A stretch of 64,000 nt of DNA, from positions 3,720,001 through 3,784,000 of the forward strand of contig NZ_SNXU01000001.1 in the NCBI RefSeq assembly GCF_004362515.1, given 5' to 3'. This document shows positions 1 to 8,194 of this stretch, piece by piece. Made by a program: the position numbers and the translations under genes. The notes under the pieces were generated by a model. It did no database searches, was not told the DNA's origin, and saw only the letters and a program-made list of their open reading frames with translations. The stretch comes from Actinokineospora alba. GTDB taxonomy: Bacteria > Actinomycetota > Actinomycetes > Mycobacteriales > Pseudonocardiaceae. Every line of letters begins with the position of its first letter. Position 1 is the stretch's first letter.

Positions 1-115
1 CCGCGCCGACGACCGGGAGGCCCGGCGCACCGACCGCCGCGTCGACAGCGGTGACAGCGACGACCTCGACGCGTACAACGCGATGCTCAAGCAGATGGCG
101 GACCCGAAGCCCTAG
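1..115 (+). CDS. C-terminal tail of a probable CtaG/CopD-type membrane protein (partial)
   Basis: An open frame enters from the left edge (codons starting at base 2) and stops with TAG at 113-115. Thirty-seven residues are visible: they are hydrophilic, rich in Arg and Asp, and end in AYNAMLKQMADPKP. Actinobacterial cytochrome c oxidase assembly factors of the CtaG/CopD family typically end in a charged cytoplasmic tail of the form AYNxMLxxL, which is the only basis for the name. No catalytic or membrane part is inside the window, so the assignment is tentative. Confidence 0.4.
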   Translation, partial: RADDREARRTDRRVDSGDSDDLDAYNAMLKQMADPKP

Positions 116-325
116 CACCGAGGTCCGACATTTCCTCTCGATCAAGCACCCGCCATCCACAGACCCACGAAGCCGTCCACAACTCCCGCACCGCCTCTGG
201 CCTGCGCCACCCGAATCCGGAAACGTTGATCGGGACAGCCCGCGGCGAAGGGAGCGGATCGTGGTCGTGTTTGCCCAAACCGGGCTCCGGGCACTCCTTG
301 GACTGCTCATGGAAGGAGTACGGAC

Positions 326-583
326 ATGCCGAACCCGAGCATCAAGAACGAGAAGCTCTACCGCGAGCTGCGCGACGACGGCGAGTCCAAGGAGAAGGCC
401 GCCCGCATCGCCAACGCCTCCGCCAAGGAAGGCAAGTCCAAGGTCGCGTCCCGCGGCGGGAAGTCGAAGTCTTACGAGGATTGGTCTGTCGACGACCTGC
501 GCAAGCGCGCGAGCGAGGTCGGAATCGATGGGCGCTCGTCGATGTCGAAGGATGAGCTGGTCAAGGCCCTGCGGAACCACTGA
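326..583 (+). CDS. DUF7218 family small basic protein with Rho-N/SAP-like C-terminus
   Basis: Eighty-five residues, starting at an ATG preceded by a strong ribosome binding site (GGAAGGAG, 310-317). The N-terminal half is a charged Lys/Glu/Ala helix-rich segment (NEKLYRELRDDGESKEKAA). The last 35 residues (about 51-85) have the pattern W-S-x-D-D-L-R-K-R-A ... S-K-D-E-L-V-K-A-L, typical of Rho-termination-factor N-terminal / SAP-like helix-extended-helix domains that bind nucleic acid. Proteins of this family are small and cytosolic with no established function; nucleic-acid binding is inferred from the fold alone. It stands alone between the upstream gene tail and ettA. The 210-base gap before it shows no hairpin or clear promoter. 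Confidence 0.75.
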   Translation: MPNPSIKNEKLYRELRDDGESKEKAARIANASAKEGKSKVASRGGKSKSYEDWSVDDLRKRASEVGIDGRSSMSKDELVKALRNH

Positions 584-664
584 TAGGCGTTCGCGGGCCG
601 CTGTCGAAAGTCCCGTCCGGTGGGTAACGGGGCGACCGCGCTCAGGCGCCGGAGGCGACCGCTC

Positions 665-670
665 TACGAT
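665..670 (+). promoter_or_regulatory. Leaderless -10 box of ettA
   Basis: TACGAT (665-670) fits the actinobacterial TANNNT -10 box and ends 7 bases before the ATG at 678. Transcription is therefore expected to begin on or one base before the start codon. No Shine-Dalgarno sequence lies at the usual distance, consistent with leaderless translation. No convincing -35 is visible. Confidence 0.45.
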
Positions 671-677
671 CGCGAGC

Positions 678-2354
678 ATGGCCGAGTTCATCTACACCAT
701 GAAGAAGGTGCGCAAGGCGCACGGGGACAAGGTCATCCTTGATGACGTCACCCTCAACTTCCTGCCCGGCGCCAAGATTGGCGTTGTCGGTCCGAACGGT
801 GCTGGTAAGTCCACCGTTTTGAAGATCATGGCGGGCCTCGATCAGCCGAACAACGGCGAGGCTTTCCTCTCGCCCGGCTACTCGGTGGGCGTCCTGCAGC
901 AGGAGCCGCCGCTCAACGAGGAGAAGACTGTCCTGGGCAACGTCCAGGAGGCCGTGGGCGAGATCAAGGGCAAGCTCGACCGGTTCAACGAGATCGCCGA
1001 ACTCATGGCGACCGAGTACTCCGACGAGCTGATGGAGGAGATGGGCAAGCTCCAGGAGGAGCTCGACCACGCCGACGCGTGGGACCTCGACTCCCAGCTC
1101 GAGCAGGCCATGGACGCGCTGCGCTGCCCGCCGCCGGACGCCGACGTCACGGTGCTCTCCGGTGGTGAGCGCCGCCGGGTCGCCCTGTGCAAGCTGCTGC
1201 TGTCCAAGCCCGACCTCCTGCTGCTCGACGAACCCACCAACCACCTCGACGCCGAGAGCGTGCTGTGGCTCGAACAGCACCTCGCGCAGTACCCGGGCGC
1301 CGTCCTGGCCGTCACACACGACCGGTACTTCCTCGACAACCTCGCCGAGTGGATCCTCGAGATCGACCGCGGCCGCACCTACCCGTACGAAGGCAACTAC
1401 TCCACCTACCTGGAGAAGAAGGCCGAGCGGCTCGCGGTGCAGGGCAAGAAGGACCAGAAGCTGCAGAAGCGGCTCAAGGACGAGCTGGCCTGGGTCCGGT
1501 CCAACGCCAAGGCCCGCCAGACGAAGTCCCGTTCCCGCCTCGACCGCTACGAGGAGATGGCGGCCGAAGCGGAGAAGACGCGCAAGCTCGACTTCGAGGA
1601 GATCCAGATCCCGCCGGGCCCGCGCCTGGGCAACATCGTCGTCGAGGTGAACAAGCTCAAGAAGGGCTTCGACGACCGGGTCCTGATCGACGGCCTGTCC
1701 TTCGACCTGCCGCGCAACGGCATCATCGGCGTGATCGGGCCCAACGGCGTCGGCAAGACCACGCTGTTCAAGACCATCGTCGGCCTGGAGAAGCCGGACG
1801 CGGGCGAGGTCAAGGTCGGCGAGACGGTGCTGCTGTCCTACGTCGACCAGAACCGGTCGAACATCGACCCGAAGAAGACGGTTTTCGAGACCGTCTCCGG
1901 TGGGCTCGACTACCTCAAGGTCGGCCAGGTCGAGATGCCGTCGCGCGCGTACGTCAGCGCGTTCGGCTTCAAGGGCCCCGACCAGCAGAAGCCCGCGGGT
2001 GTGCTGTCCGGTGGTGAGCGCAACCGGCTCAACCTGGCGCTGACCCTCAAGCAGGGTGGAAACCTGATCCTGCTCGACGAACCGACAAACGACCTTGACG
2101 TCGAAACCCTTGGTTCGCTGGAAAACGCGCTCGAACAATTCCCGGGCTGCGCTGTGGTCATCTCCCACGACCGGTGGTTCCTTGACCGGACGTGCACGCA
2201 CATCCTGGCCTGGGAGGGAACCGACGAAGATCCCTCCAAGTGGTTCTGGTTCGAGGGCAACTTCGAGGGCTACGAGAAGAACAAGATCGAACGGATGGGT
2301 GCCGACGCCGCTCGACCGCACCGGGTGACTTACCGCAAACTGACCCGGGACTAG
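678..2354 (+). CDS. ettA: Energy-dependent translational throttle protein EttA (ABC-F ATPase)
   Basis: Codes for 558 residues, close to the 555 of E. coli EttA; the M. tuberculosis counterpart is Rv2477c. ABC-F proteins are soluble twin ATPases that bind the ribosomal E site and gate the first elongation steps according to the ATP/ADP ratio. First cassette: Walker A GPNGAGKS (about 38-45), LSGGE (about 159), Walker B LLLLDEPTNHLD (about 180). A basic helical P-site-tRNA interaction linker lies at about 240-310. Second cassette: GPNGVGKT (about 354), LSGGE (about 443), LILLDEPTNDLD (about 463). There are no membrane segments. The open frame extends far upstream, but ATG 678 (MAEFIYTMKK) matches the family start. 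The next gene begins 16 bases after the stop. Confidence 0.95.
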   Translation: MAEFIYTMKKVRKAHGDKVILDDVTLNFLPGAKIGVVGPNGAGKSTVLKIMAGLDQPNNGEAFLSPGYSVGVLQQEPPLNEEKTVLGNVQEAVGEIKGKLDRFNEIAELMATEYSDELMEEMGKLQEELDHADAWDLDSQLEQAMDALRCPPPDADVTVLSGGERRRVALCKLLLSKPDLLLLDEPTNHLDAESVLWLEQHLAQYPGAVLAVTHDRYFLDNLAEWILEIDRGRTYPYEGNYSTYLEKKAERLAVQGKKDQKLQKRLKDELAWVRSNAKARQTKSRSRLDRYEEMAAEAEKTRKLDFEEIQIPPGPRLGNIVVEVNKLKKGFDDRVLIDGLSFDLPRNGIIGVIGPNGVGKTTLFKTIVGLEKPDAGEVKVGETVLLSYVDQNRSNIDPKKTVFETVSGGLDYLKVGQVEMPSRAYVSAFGFKGPDQQKPAGVLSGGERNRLNLALTLKQGGNLILLDEPTNDLDVETLGSLENALEQFPGCAVVISHDRWFLDRTCTHILAWEGTDEDPSKWFWFEGNFEGYEKNKIERMGADAARPHRVTYRKLTRD

Positions 2355-2370
2355 ACGGAGGACCGGCAAC

Positions 2371-5300
2371 GTGGCGGCTTGGAACGAGTTACCCGTGGAC
2401 GGCGGCTCAGTCGAGTGCGACGCACTCGTCGAGGTGGCCGACCGGCTGCGGTGGAGCGTGCCAGAGCTGACTGTCCAGTTCGCGATGCGGGCCCTCAAGG
2501 CCGACGCGGACCAGGCGGTCAGGACGCGCGCGCACTCGTTGCTCGCCCCGTCACTCGTCACCCTCGGACGGCACGCCGAGGCCGTGGAACCGGCCTTGGC
2601 GGCACTGCGCGCCGCGACGGCGGGCGGCCAGATCGAACGGTCCGCCCGCCTTCGGGTCGCCATCGCGGCGTGCGCGCGCGCCCTTGGCGAGCCGCTGACC
2701 GGCTGCGAGGTTCTGCGGCCGGTGCTGCAGACCAAGTCGGCCAAGCCCGCCACGCGCGCGGTCGCCTTGGGCCAGTTCGTCACCTGCGCCGCGCACGTCG
2801 GCGGCAGGGACGACCTGGAGGACGCGCTCGCCGAGGCGGAGCGGCTGCTCGCGTCCGACGACGGGCTCTCCCAGGACGCCCGCCGGGTCGAGGGCGCCCT
2901 GCTCGGGGTGCGCTCGGCGTCCTACCACCGCCGCCACGGCGACACGGAGGCCGCCGCGGACACCGCCCGCGCCGGTCTGGCCATGCTCGCCAAGCTGCAC
3001 GACCCGACCGCCGAGGGCGGCCGGGTGCGGGCCAGGCTCACCCTCGAGCTGGTGTGCGCGCTGCTCGACGAAGGTCATCTGGATGAGGCCGTCCAAGCGG
3101 CCGAGCCAGTCCTGTCCGAACCGGTACGCGCCGCTGCCGCACCCGCCATCGGGCGTCTGCGGCTGGCGCTGGCCACCCGGGTCCACATCCCAGCGGGCCG
3201 CACCGACGTCGGCCGGACCTTGCTCTGCGATGTCGTCTACACCGCGGACCGCCACGGTCTCGACTCCCTGCTGGCCGACGCGTGGACGTTCCTCGCGCAC
3301 GCCGACGAACAGGCCGACCACCCCACCGAGGCCCTGCACGCCTTGCGCTCCGCGCGCGCCGCCGAATACCGGCACATGCGCGCGGTCGACCTGGCCCGCC
3401 ACCGGCTCAGCACGGAGTTCGGTCTCGAACAGCGCCCCGAGCGCGTCGTGTCGCAGCTGCGCACCATCGTCCGGTCCGGCGCGCCCACCCGGCCGCAGCC
3501 GGTGAACCTCCCCGAACAGGCCGCCCGCCGCCAGCCCGCCGAGGACAAGCCGTCGCGGACCACCAGGGGCGGCACGTTCGCGTTGACGCTGGTCAGCGTG
3601 GCCCCCGTCGGGACGGCCCCCGCCATCGAGCCCGCCGAACCGCCGGTGCCCGTCGGCGGCGACGTCGCCCTCAACGCGCTGGCGTCCCACGTCCGCGACC
3701 TGGCGCCGGACAAGGCCGAACTGCTCCGCACCGACCTGGGGGAGTTCGCCGTCCTGCTGCCCCAGACCACCCACGCCGAAGCCGAGCACCTCGCCGCGAC
3801 CATCCGCGACAGGGCCATCGAATCCGCCTGGCTCGTCGACGACCAAGGGCGCGACCTCGCCATCCGAACCGGTGTGGCCACACAGCCCGCGGCGGGCGAC
3901 AGCCCCCGAGACGGGGTGGACGCGCTCCTCGACGCGGCCAGGGACGCGCTCTCGCGCCCCTTCGCCCCACGCACGGAGCCGTCGAACCCGGACGTCGCGG
4001 AGACCAGCCACCCGATATCCAGCGGAGCCGACTCCGAGCACCCCGACTTCGAACGCCCGGGATCGCCCCGACTCGCTTCCGCGCGCGCGGACCTCGACCA
4101 TCCGGACCCGCCGCCCAGCAAGCCCGAGACCGAGTTCCCGGACTTCGGCCTCCCCGATCTCGGGTTCCCCGATTTCGCCTTGGTCGACTTCGCGTTCGGT
4201 GAGTTCGGCGGCCGATCGTTCGCGGACACTCCCGCGGCAGGCCCGGACCCGGCTCCTGATCAGGCCACGCCCACTGCCACCCCCTCGGCGGCCGAATCAC
4301 CGGCAGCCGAGCCGAAGGCGCCCCCTGTGTCCGAACCTGCCGCGACCCCGGTCCCCGAGGTGGCGGATGAGCCGCAGGGTGTGAGCGCTCTCCTGGAGGC
4401 CGCCCGTTCGGGTATGCGAGAGCAGCTCAGCGAGCCCACCGCCGCGGACGCGCCGCTGCCTCGGCGCAGGCGCCGCGCCGCGGACCCGGAGGACACCGCC
4501 GCAGCCACCGACCAGAGCCGTGTCGAGGAAGCCACCGCCGGCCCGTCGGCAGGCTCCGCTTCGGCTGACCTGGTGGCCGACGCGGAAGCCAAGCCCGCCG
4601 CGACGGACAGCCCCAGCCGCCGAGACCGCGGCGTGGTGGAGGCCGAGGAAGTGGCGACCGCTCCGGTTTCCGACGCCCAGGCGCTGCTGAGCCGGTTCGG
4701 CATCGAGCCGCGCGGCGGTGGCGGCCGCCGTCGCGCCCCGGACGAAGACCCGTACGCGTCGATGTCCTACGACGACTCGGCGACGACCCCGCCGGTGCCC
4801 GAGCCGGACAACGTGCCGGAGCCGCCCGAGGGCCCGAACATCCCGACTCCGCCCGAGCGCCCGCCCCTGCCTGTCGAGCCCACCCCCGCTCCGTCCCCGA
4901 CGCCCGACGAGGTGCCTGCGCCGGAGCCCGCCCCCGACGTCGAGCCCCCGCCGTCGACCGCCGACATGCTCGCCCGCCTCAGCGCACTGGCGGCGCCCGC
5001 CGTGGACGCCGAGGCGGCTCAGTCGGGCGCGCTGCCGCACAGACGCGCGGCACCTGCCGAGCCGACTTCCACTGACAGTTCCGTTGTCGAGGACCGTCCT
5101 GGCAGGCGGAGCCGCGAACGTGTCGCCGACCCGACCAGCCACGATGGCTCGGCAACGCAGGGGACGCCCGGTGGGTCCCGGCGTTCGAGACAGCAGGCTC
5201 CCGAGACCGAGCAGTCCGCAGCCGCCGTGGTTCCCGGTCTCGACCGGGCGGGGGAGACCACGCGGGCCGAACCACCACGCTTCCCTGAAGCGGACACGGG

Positions 5301-7620
5301 TCTCGCGGACGTGGAATCGGATGAGGAACGCGCCACCGCGGTCTCCAGCGAATGGCTCGGTTTCTCCGCGCTTCGCGGTGTCGGCCTGGCGGGCGGAACC
5401 CCGCTGACGCAGCCGGAGTCGGTGGTCGCCCCCTTTCCGCCCGCCGACGCCACCGCGTCGGTTATCGAGACCCGAGGCGGTGACCGTGGCGCCGACGCAG
5501 ATCCGCACGGTTCCGCCACCGGACCGCGCACCGCGCCCCAGACCCAGCGCGCGGCTGCGGATCACCCAACCGGCCCGGCCGTGGCCGACGCCCCGCAGAC
5601 CGCGCCGGTTACCCGAGACCCTGTTACGTCTCCCGCAGCCCTTCCCGACACCGCCCCTCCCGCCGCTGCGCCCCCTGCGCCTGCCGGAGTAGCGACGCCC
5701 GCCGCCGCGCCCGTGACACCGACCGGGTCGCCTGGCCGGCCCGGTTCCACAGTCGACGGCGGCTCCGAGGACGCCGCCCGATACACCGAGGCATCCCGTT
5801 CGAGCGGTGTCTTCGACGTCCCCGACTCCGGAGCCGCCCAGTCCACCGCCCCACCCGGCAGGTCGGAAAGCGCCGCGTCGGCAGTCGTCGCCTCGTCCCG
5901 CGCGGCCCGCCGGGCAGCGGCCGACAGCACCCCGGCCGGAGACGCGTACTCCGCGATCGCGCGAGCCGCCGCCGCACCGGGGGACCCCTTGAAGCCGTCC
6001 CGCGCGTCCCGCCGGGCGTCGGCTGAGTCGGACTCCCACTCTTCCGCCGCCCACGAGGATTCAGCCGCGCCCACCGGCAGGCGGGTGGAACCTTCCGTCC
6101 GGTTGACGCGCAGGGCGTCAGCGGAGCCGCTGGACGCCACGTCGGACGTGTCCAGTCGCCAGGAGTCACGCGGCTCCACCGAGGCGACGGAGCCCCCCAC
6201 CCACGCCGGCTCGCCAGAGCCAGCCGGACGGAGATCGCGCGAAGAGCCCCTCGGGGGATCAGCCCGACAGGCCTCGTCGGACACCACCGGCACTCCGGCG
6301 GAGCCAGCTCGCACAACGGCAGCCGCGGCCGGACAGTTGCAGTCCCGCGCATCCCGCCGAGCCGCAGAGCAGGCCGATGCATCGTCGGTATCCGCTACCG
6401 AACTCCCAGCGGAGACCTTGGCCGCGAAGGCATCCACCGTGGCGGCGCAGCCATCAGATGCCGCCCAAGGCTCAGGCCCCGTTGTCGTCCGGGAACCGGC
6501 CGCCAAGGCGGAACCGCCCGCAACCGCCACCGAGGAACGCGCCCGCGAGCACCACACCTTCGGCCAGGAGCCGGCTGCTGTCGCCCGCGAGCGTGATTCC
6601 GGCGAACGCGCGGCCGTCGTCCGCGAGCGTGCAACCTTCGGCGAGGAATCCGCGGTCGCCCGTGATCGCGACTCCGCTGCCCGGGAAGCGGCGGCCGTCG
6701 CCCGCGAACGCGAAACCTTCGGCCAGGAATCCGTCGCCCGCGGCCACGACTCCGCTACCGGGGAACGCGCGGCCGTCGTCCGCGAGCGTGCAACCTTCGG
6801 CGAGGAATCCGCGGTCGCCCGTGATCACGGCTCCGCTGCCCGGGAAGCGGCGGCTGGCGCCCGCGAACGTGAAACCTTCGGCCAGGAATCCGTCGCCCGC
6901 GGCCACGACTCCGCTACCGGGGAACGCCCGGCCGTCGTCCGCGAGCGTGCAACCTTCGGCGAGGAATCCGCGGTCGCCCGTGATCACGACTCCGCTGCCC
7001 GGAAACCCGCCGCGGTTGCCCACGAAGGGGCAACCTCCGCCCGCGAGCGCGCCGCCCAGGAACGCGACAGCACCACCCGGGAACCCGCCGCCGTCGACCA
7101 GGAACGCGACGGCGCCGTCCGCGAACGCGACACCGCCACCCGGGAACCTGCCGCCGTCGCCCAAGAACCCGCCGTCGCCCGTGAACCCGCACCTCCCGTC
7201 GACGTGATCCCGGGCGCGGCTCGCTCCGCGGCCGCCGCCGCCTGGGCCAGGCGCACCGCGGGCAAGCCCGACGAGGAACGCGCCCGCCGCCTCTCCGCCA
7301 TCGACGGCGGCAGCCAGGCCGCCGCGGTCCGCCGCACGGCCCGCCGCGAGCGGTCGTCCAGTGGCCTGGCCGAACTCCTGGCCGAGGCGATGGTCGCCTA
7401 CCAGGAGACCACCCAGCCCCCGCCGACCCCGTCAGGAACCTGGGCCGCCGACGCCCGCGCCGTCGACGACATCCCCGCCCCACCCGAGGAGCAACCCTCG
7501 GGCGGCCGCCGCCGCGCCCCAGAAGACGCCGCCCCACCCGCGACGGGCAACACCCGCTCCAACTTCCGCGGCAGGCACCGCTCATCCGAGTGGGCCCCAG
7601 CCGACATCGACAGCGGCTGA
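2371..7620 (+). CDS. Giant TPR / degenerate GGDEF / disordered repeat protein
   Basis: 1749 residues from GTG 2371, with an AGACGGAGG-type ribosome binding site just downstream of the ettA stop. Residues about 1-370 are Ala/Leu-rich paired helices resembling TPR repeats. Residues about 400-530 follow the strand-helix order of a GGDEF domain, but the signature is RTDLGEFAVLLP, so the GGDEF catalytic loop is not intact and diguanylate cyclase activity is unlikely. The remainder (about 535-1749) is Pro/Ala/Glu/Arg-rich and predicted disordered. It contains a DF-rich patch (about 586-615), recurring basic motifs of the form RRxA/RRxS (for example SRASRRA), a 53-residue tandem repeat, and a basic tail ending FRGRHRSSEW. 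No signal peptide or membrane segment is seen. I do not recognise a characterised homologue. A scaffold or signalling hub role is only an inference. Confidence 0.85.
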   Translation: MAAWNELPVDGGSVECDALVEVADRLRWSVPELTVQFAMRALKADADQAVRTRAHSLLAPSLVTLGRHAEAVEPALAALRAATAGGQIERSARLRVAIAACARALGEPLTGCEVLRPVLQTKSAKPATRAVALGQFVTCAAHVGGRDDLEDALAEAERLLASDDGLSQDARRVEGALLGVRSASYHRRHGDTEAAADTARAGLAMLAKLHDPTAEGGRVRARLTLELVCALLDEGHLDEAVQAAEPVLSEPVRAAAAPAIGRLRLALATRVHIPAGRTDVGRTLLCDVVYTADRHGLDSLLADAWTFLAHADEQADHPTEALHALRSARAAEYRHMRAVDLARHRLSTEFGLEQRPERVVSQLRTIVRSGAPTRPQPVNLPEQAARRQPAEDKPSRTTRGGTFALTLVSVAPVGTAPAIEPAEPPVPVGGDVALNALASHVRDLAPDKAELLRTDLGEFAVLLPQTTHAEAEHLAATIRDRAIESAWLVDDQGRDLAIRTGVATQPAAGDSPRDGVDALLDAARDALSRPFAPRTEPSNPDVAETSHPISSGADSEHPDFERPGSPRLASARADLDHPDPPPSKPETEFPDFGLPDLGFPDFALVDFAFGEFGGRSFADTPAAGPDPAPDQATPTATPSAAESPAAEPKAPPVSEPAATPVPEVADEPQGVSALLEAARSGMREQLSEPTAADAPLPRRRRRAADPEDTAAATDQSRVEEATAGPSAGSASADLVADAEAKPAATDSPSRRDRGVVEAEEVATAPVSDAQALLSRFGIEPRGGGGRRRAPDEDPYASMSYDDSATTPPVPEPDNVPEPPEGPNIPTPPERPPLPVEPTPAPSPTPDEVPAPEPAPDVEPPPSTADMLARLSALAAPAVDAEAAQSGALPHRRAAPAEPTSTDSSVVEDRPGRRSRERVADPTSHDGSATQGTPGGSRRSRQQAPETEQSAAAVVPGLDRAGETTRAEPPRFPEADTGLADVESDEERATAVSSEWLGFSALRGVGLAGGTPLTQPESVVAPFPPADATASVIETRGGDRGADADPHGSATGPRTAPQTQRAAADHPTGPAVADAPQTAPVTRDPVTSPAALPDTAPPAAAPPAPAGVATPAAAPVTPTGSPGRPGSTVDGGSEDAARYTEASRSSGVFDVPDSGAAQSTAPPGRSESAASAVVASSRAARRAAADSTPAGDAYSAIARAAAAPGDPLKPSRASRRASAESDSHSSAAHEDSAAPTGRRVEPSVRLTRRASAEPLDATSDVSSRQESRGSTEATEPPTHAGSPEPAGRRSREEPLGGSARQASSDTTGTPAEPARTTAAAAGQLQSRASRRAAEQADASSVSATELPAETLAAKASTVAAQPSDAAQGSGPVVVREPAAKAEPPATATEERAREHHTFGQEPAAVARERDSGERAAVVRERATFGEESAVARDRDSAAREAAAVARERETFGQESVARGHDSATGERAAVVRERATFGEESAVARDHGSAAREAAAGARERETFGQESVARGHDSATGERPAVVRERATFGEESAVARDHDSAARKPAAVAHEGATSARERAAQERDSTTREPAAVDQERDGAVRERDTATREPAAVAQEPAVAREPAPPVDVIPGAARSAAAAAWARRTAGKPDEERARRLSAIDGGSQAAAVRRTARRERSSSGLAELLAEAMVAYQETTQPPPTPSGTWAADARAVDDIPAPPEEQPSGGRRRAPEDAAPPATGNTRSNFRGRHRSSEWAPADIDSG
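6601..7020 (+). repeat. 159-bp in-frame tandem repeat (about 2.6 copies)
   Basis: Units begin at 6601, 6760 and 6919, exactly 159 bases (53 codons) apart; the third copy decays after about 100 bases. Each unit codes for a heptad-like alternation of charged and Ala residues (VVRERATFGEES, then AVARERETFGQES). Copies are nearly identical in DNA sequence, which indicates recent duplication. The region lies inside the disordered part of the giant protein. Confidence 0.95.
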
Positions 7621-8194
7621 CAGACAGGTCCACCCGAACGCACCCGGACAACCGACGCGGACGCCCTCCAGCCAACGCACGGACCGGCCCATCAACCTGC
7701 GGTGATTGCGTTCCGGTTGGGTCGACTGTCCGCACCGGGGGACGCCCTCCAACGGTCGGCCCACGAACCCTGCGGTCATCGCGTTCGGGTTGGGTCGTCC
7801 ACCCCGCCGGACAGGTTCCAACCAATGCGCCACTCGGCCCACAAACCACGCCGTCACCGCGCTCGGCGCACGACCGTCCACCCACCCGGATGTGACCCCC
7901 GCGACTCAACGGGCACGCCATCGTCGAGCACCACACCAACCCGCGCTCTTCACAAGTCGACAGCCGTCGACCAAGCCGTCACGCTGTACTCACCGGTAAG
8001 CCCCCCGGGCCTGCGACCGAACGGCCCACCCGTCCACACCGGACACCCCGACCCCGTGAAACCCACTATCGGCAACAACTTCCGACAGCATCCAACGACC
8101 GCCCCCGGTGCTGCCCGAAGCCCCCCACGGCGGCACTAGTGTGTGGGTTGCATGTGGCACACCGGCGTGCCACCTAGCGTGGAGTCGCCTGAAA
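7621..8194. repeat. Gene-free 574-bp gap with a degenerate 72-78-bp direct repeat
   Basis: Three diverged copies of a unit beginning CGGCCCA start at 7685, 7757 and 7835. The first two share the core GCGTTCSGGTTGGGTCG. There are no unique spacers and no conserved short repeat, so this is not a CRISPR array. Open frames here have no ribosome binding site. The right part holds the gdh promoter region: a TANNNT box TAGTGT at 8137-8142, then a perfect 7-bp inverted repeat at 8154-8173. Confidence 0.6.
8137..8173 (+). promoter_or_regulatory. Putative gdh promoter -10 and inverted-repeat operator
   Basis: TAGTGT (8137-8142) is a candidate -10 box. GTGGCAC (8154-8160) and GTGCCAC (8167-8173) form a perfect 7-bp inverted repeat with a 6-base spacer just downstream of the expected start point and 21 bases before the gdh ATG. 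The position suits a repressor operator or a 5' hairpin; no regulator is identified. Confidence 0.4.

Noticed and set aside
642..2783. 713-codon minus-strand frame opposite ettA
   Set aside because: High-GC antisense shadow: low-complexity Leu/Val/Arg/Asp composition, no ribosome binding site, and it covers a certain gene.
7685..7890. CRISPR or minisatellite in the pre-gdh gap
   Set aside because: Only three diverged units of unequal length without spacers.
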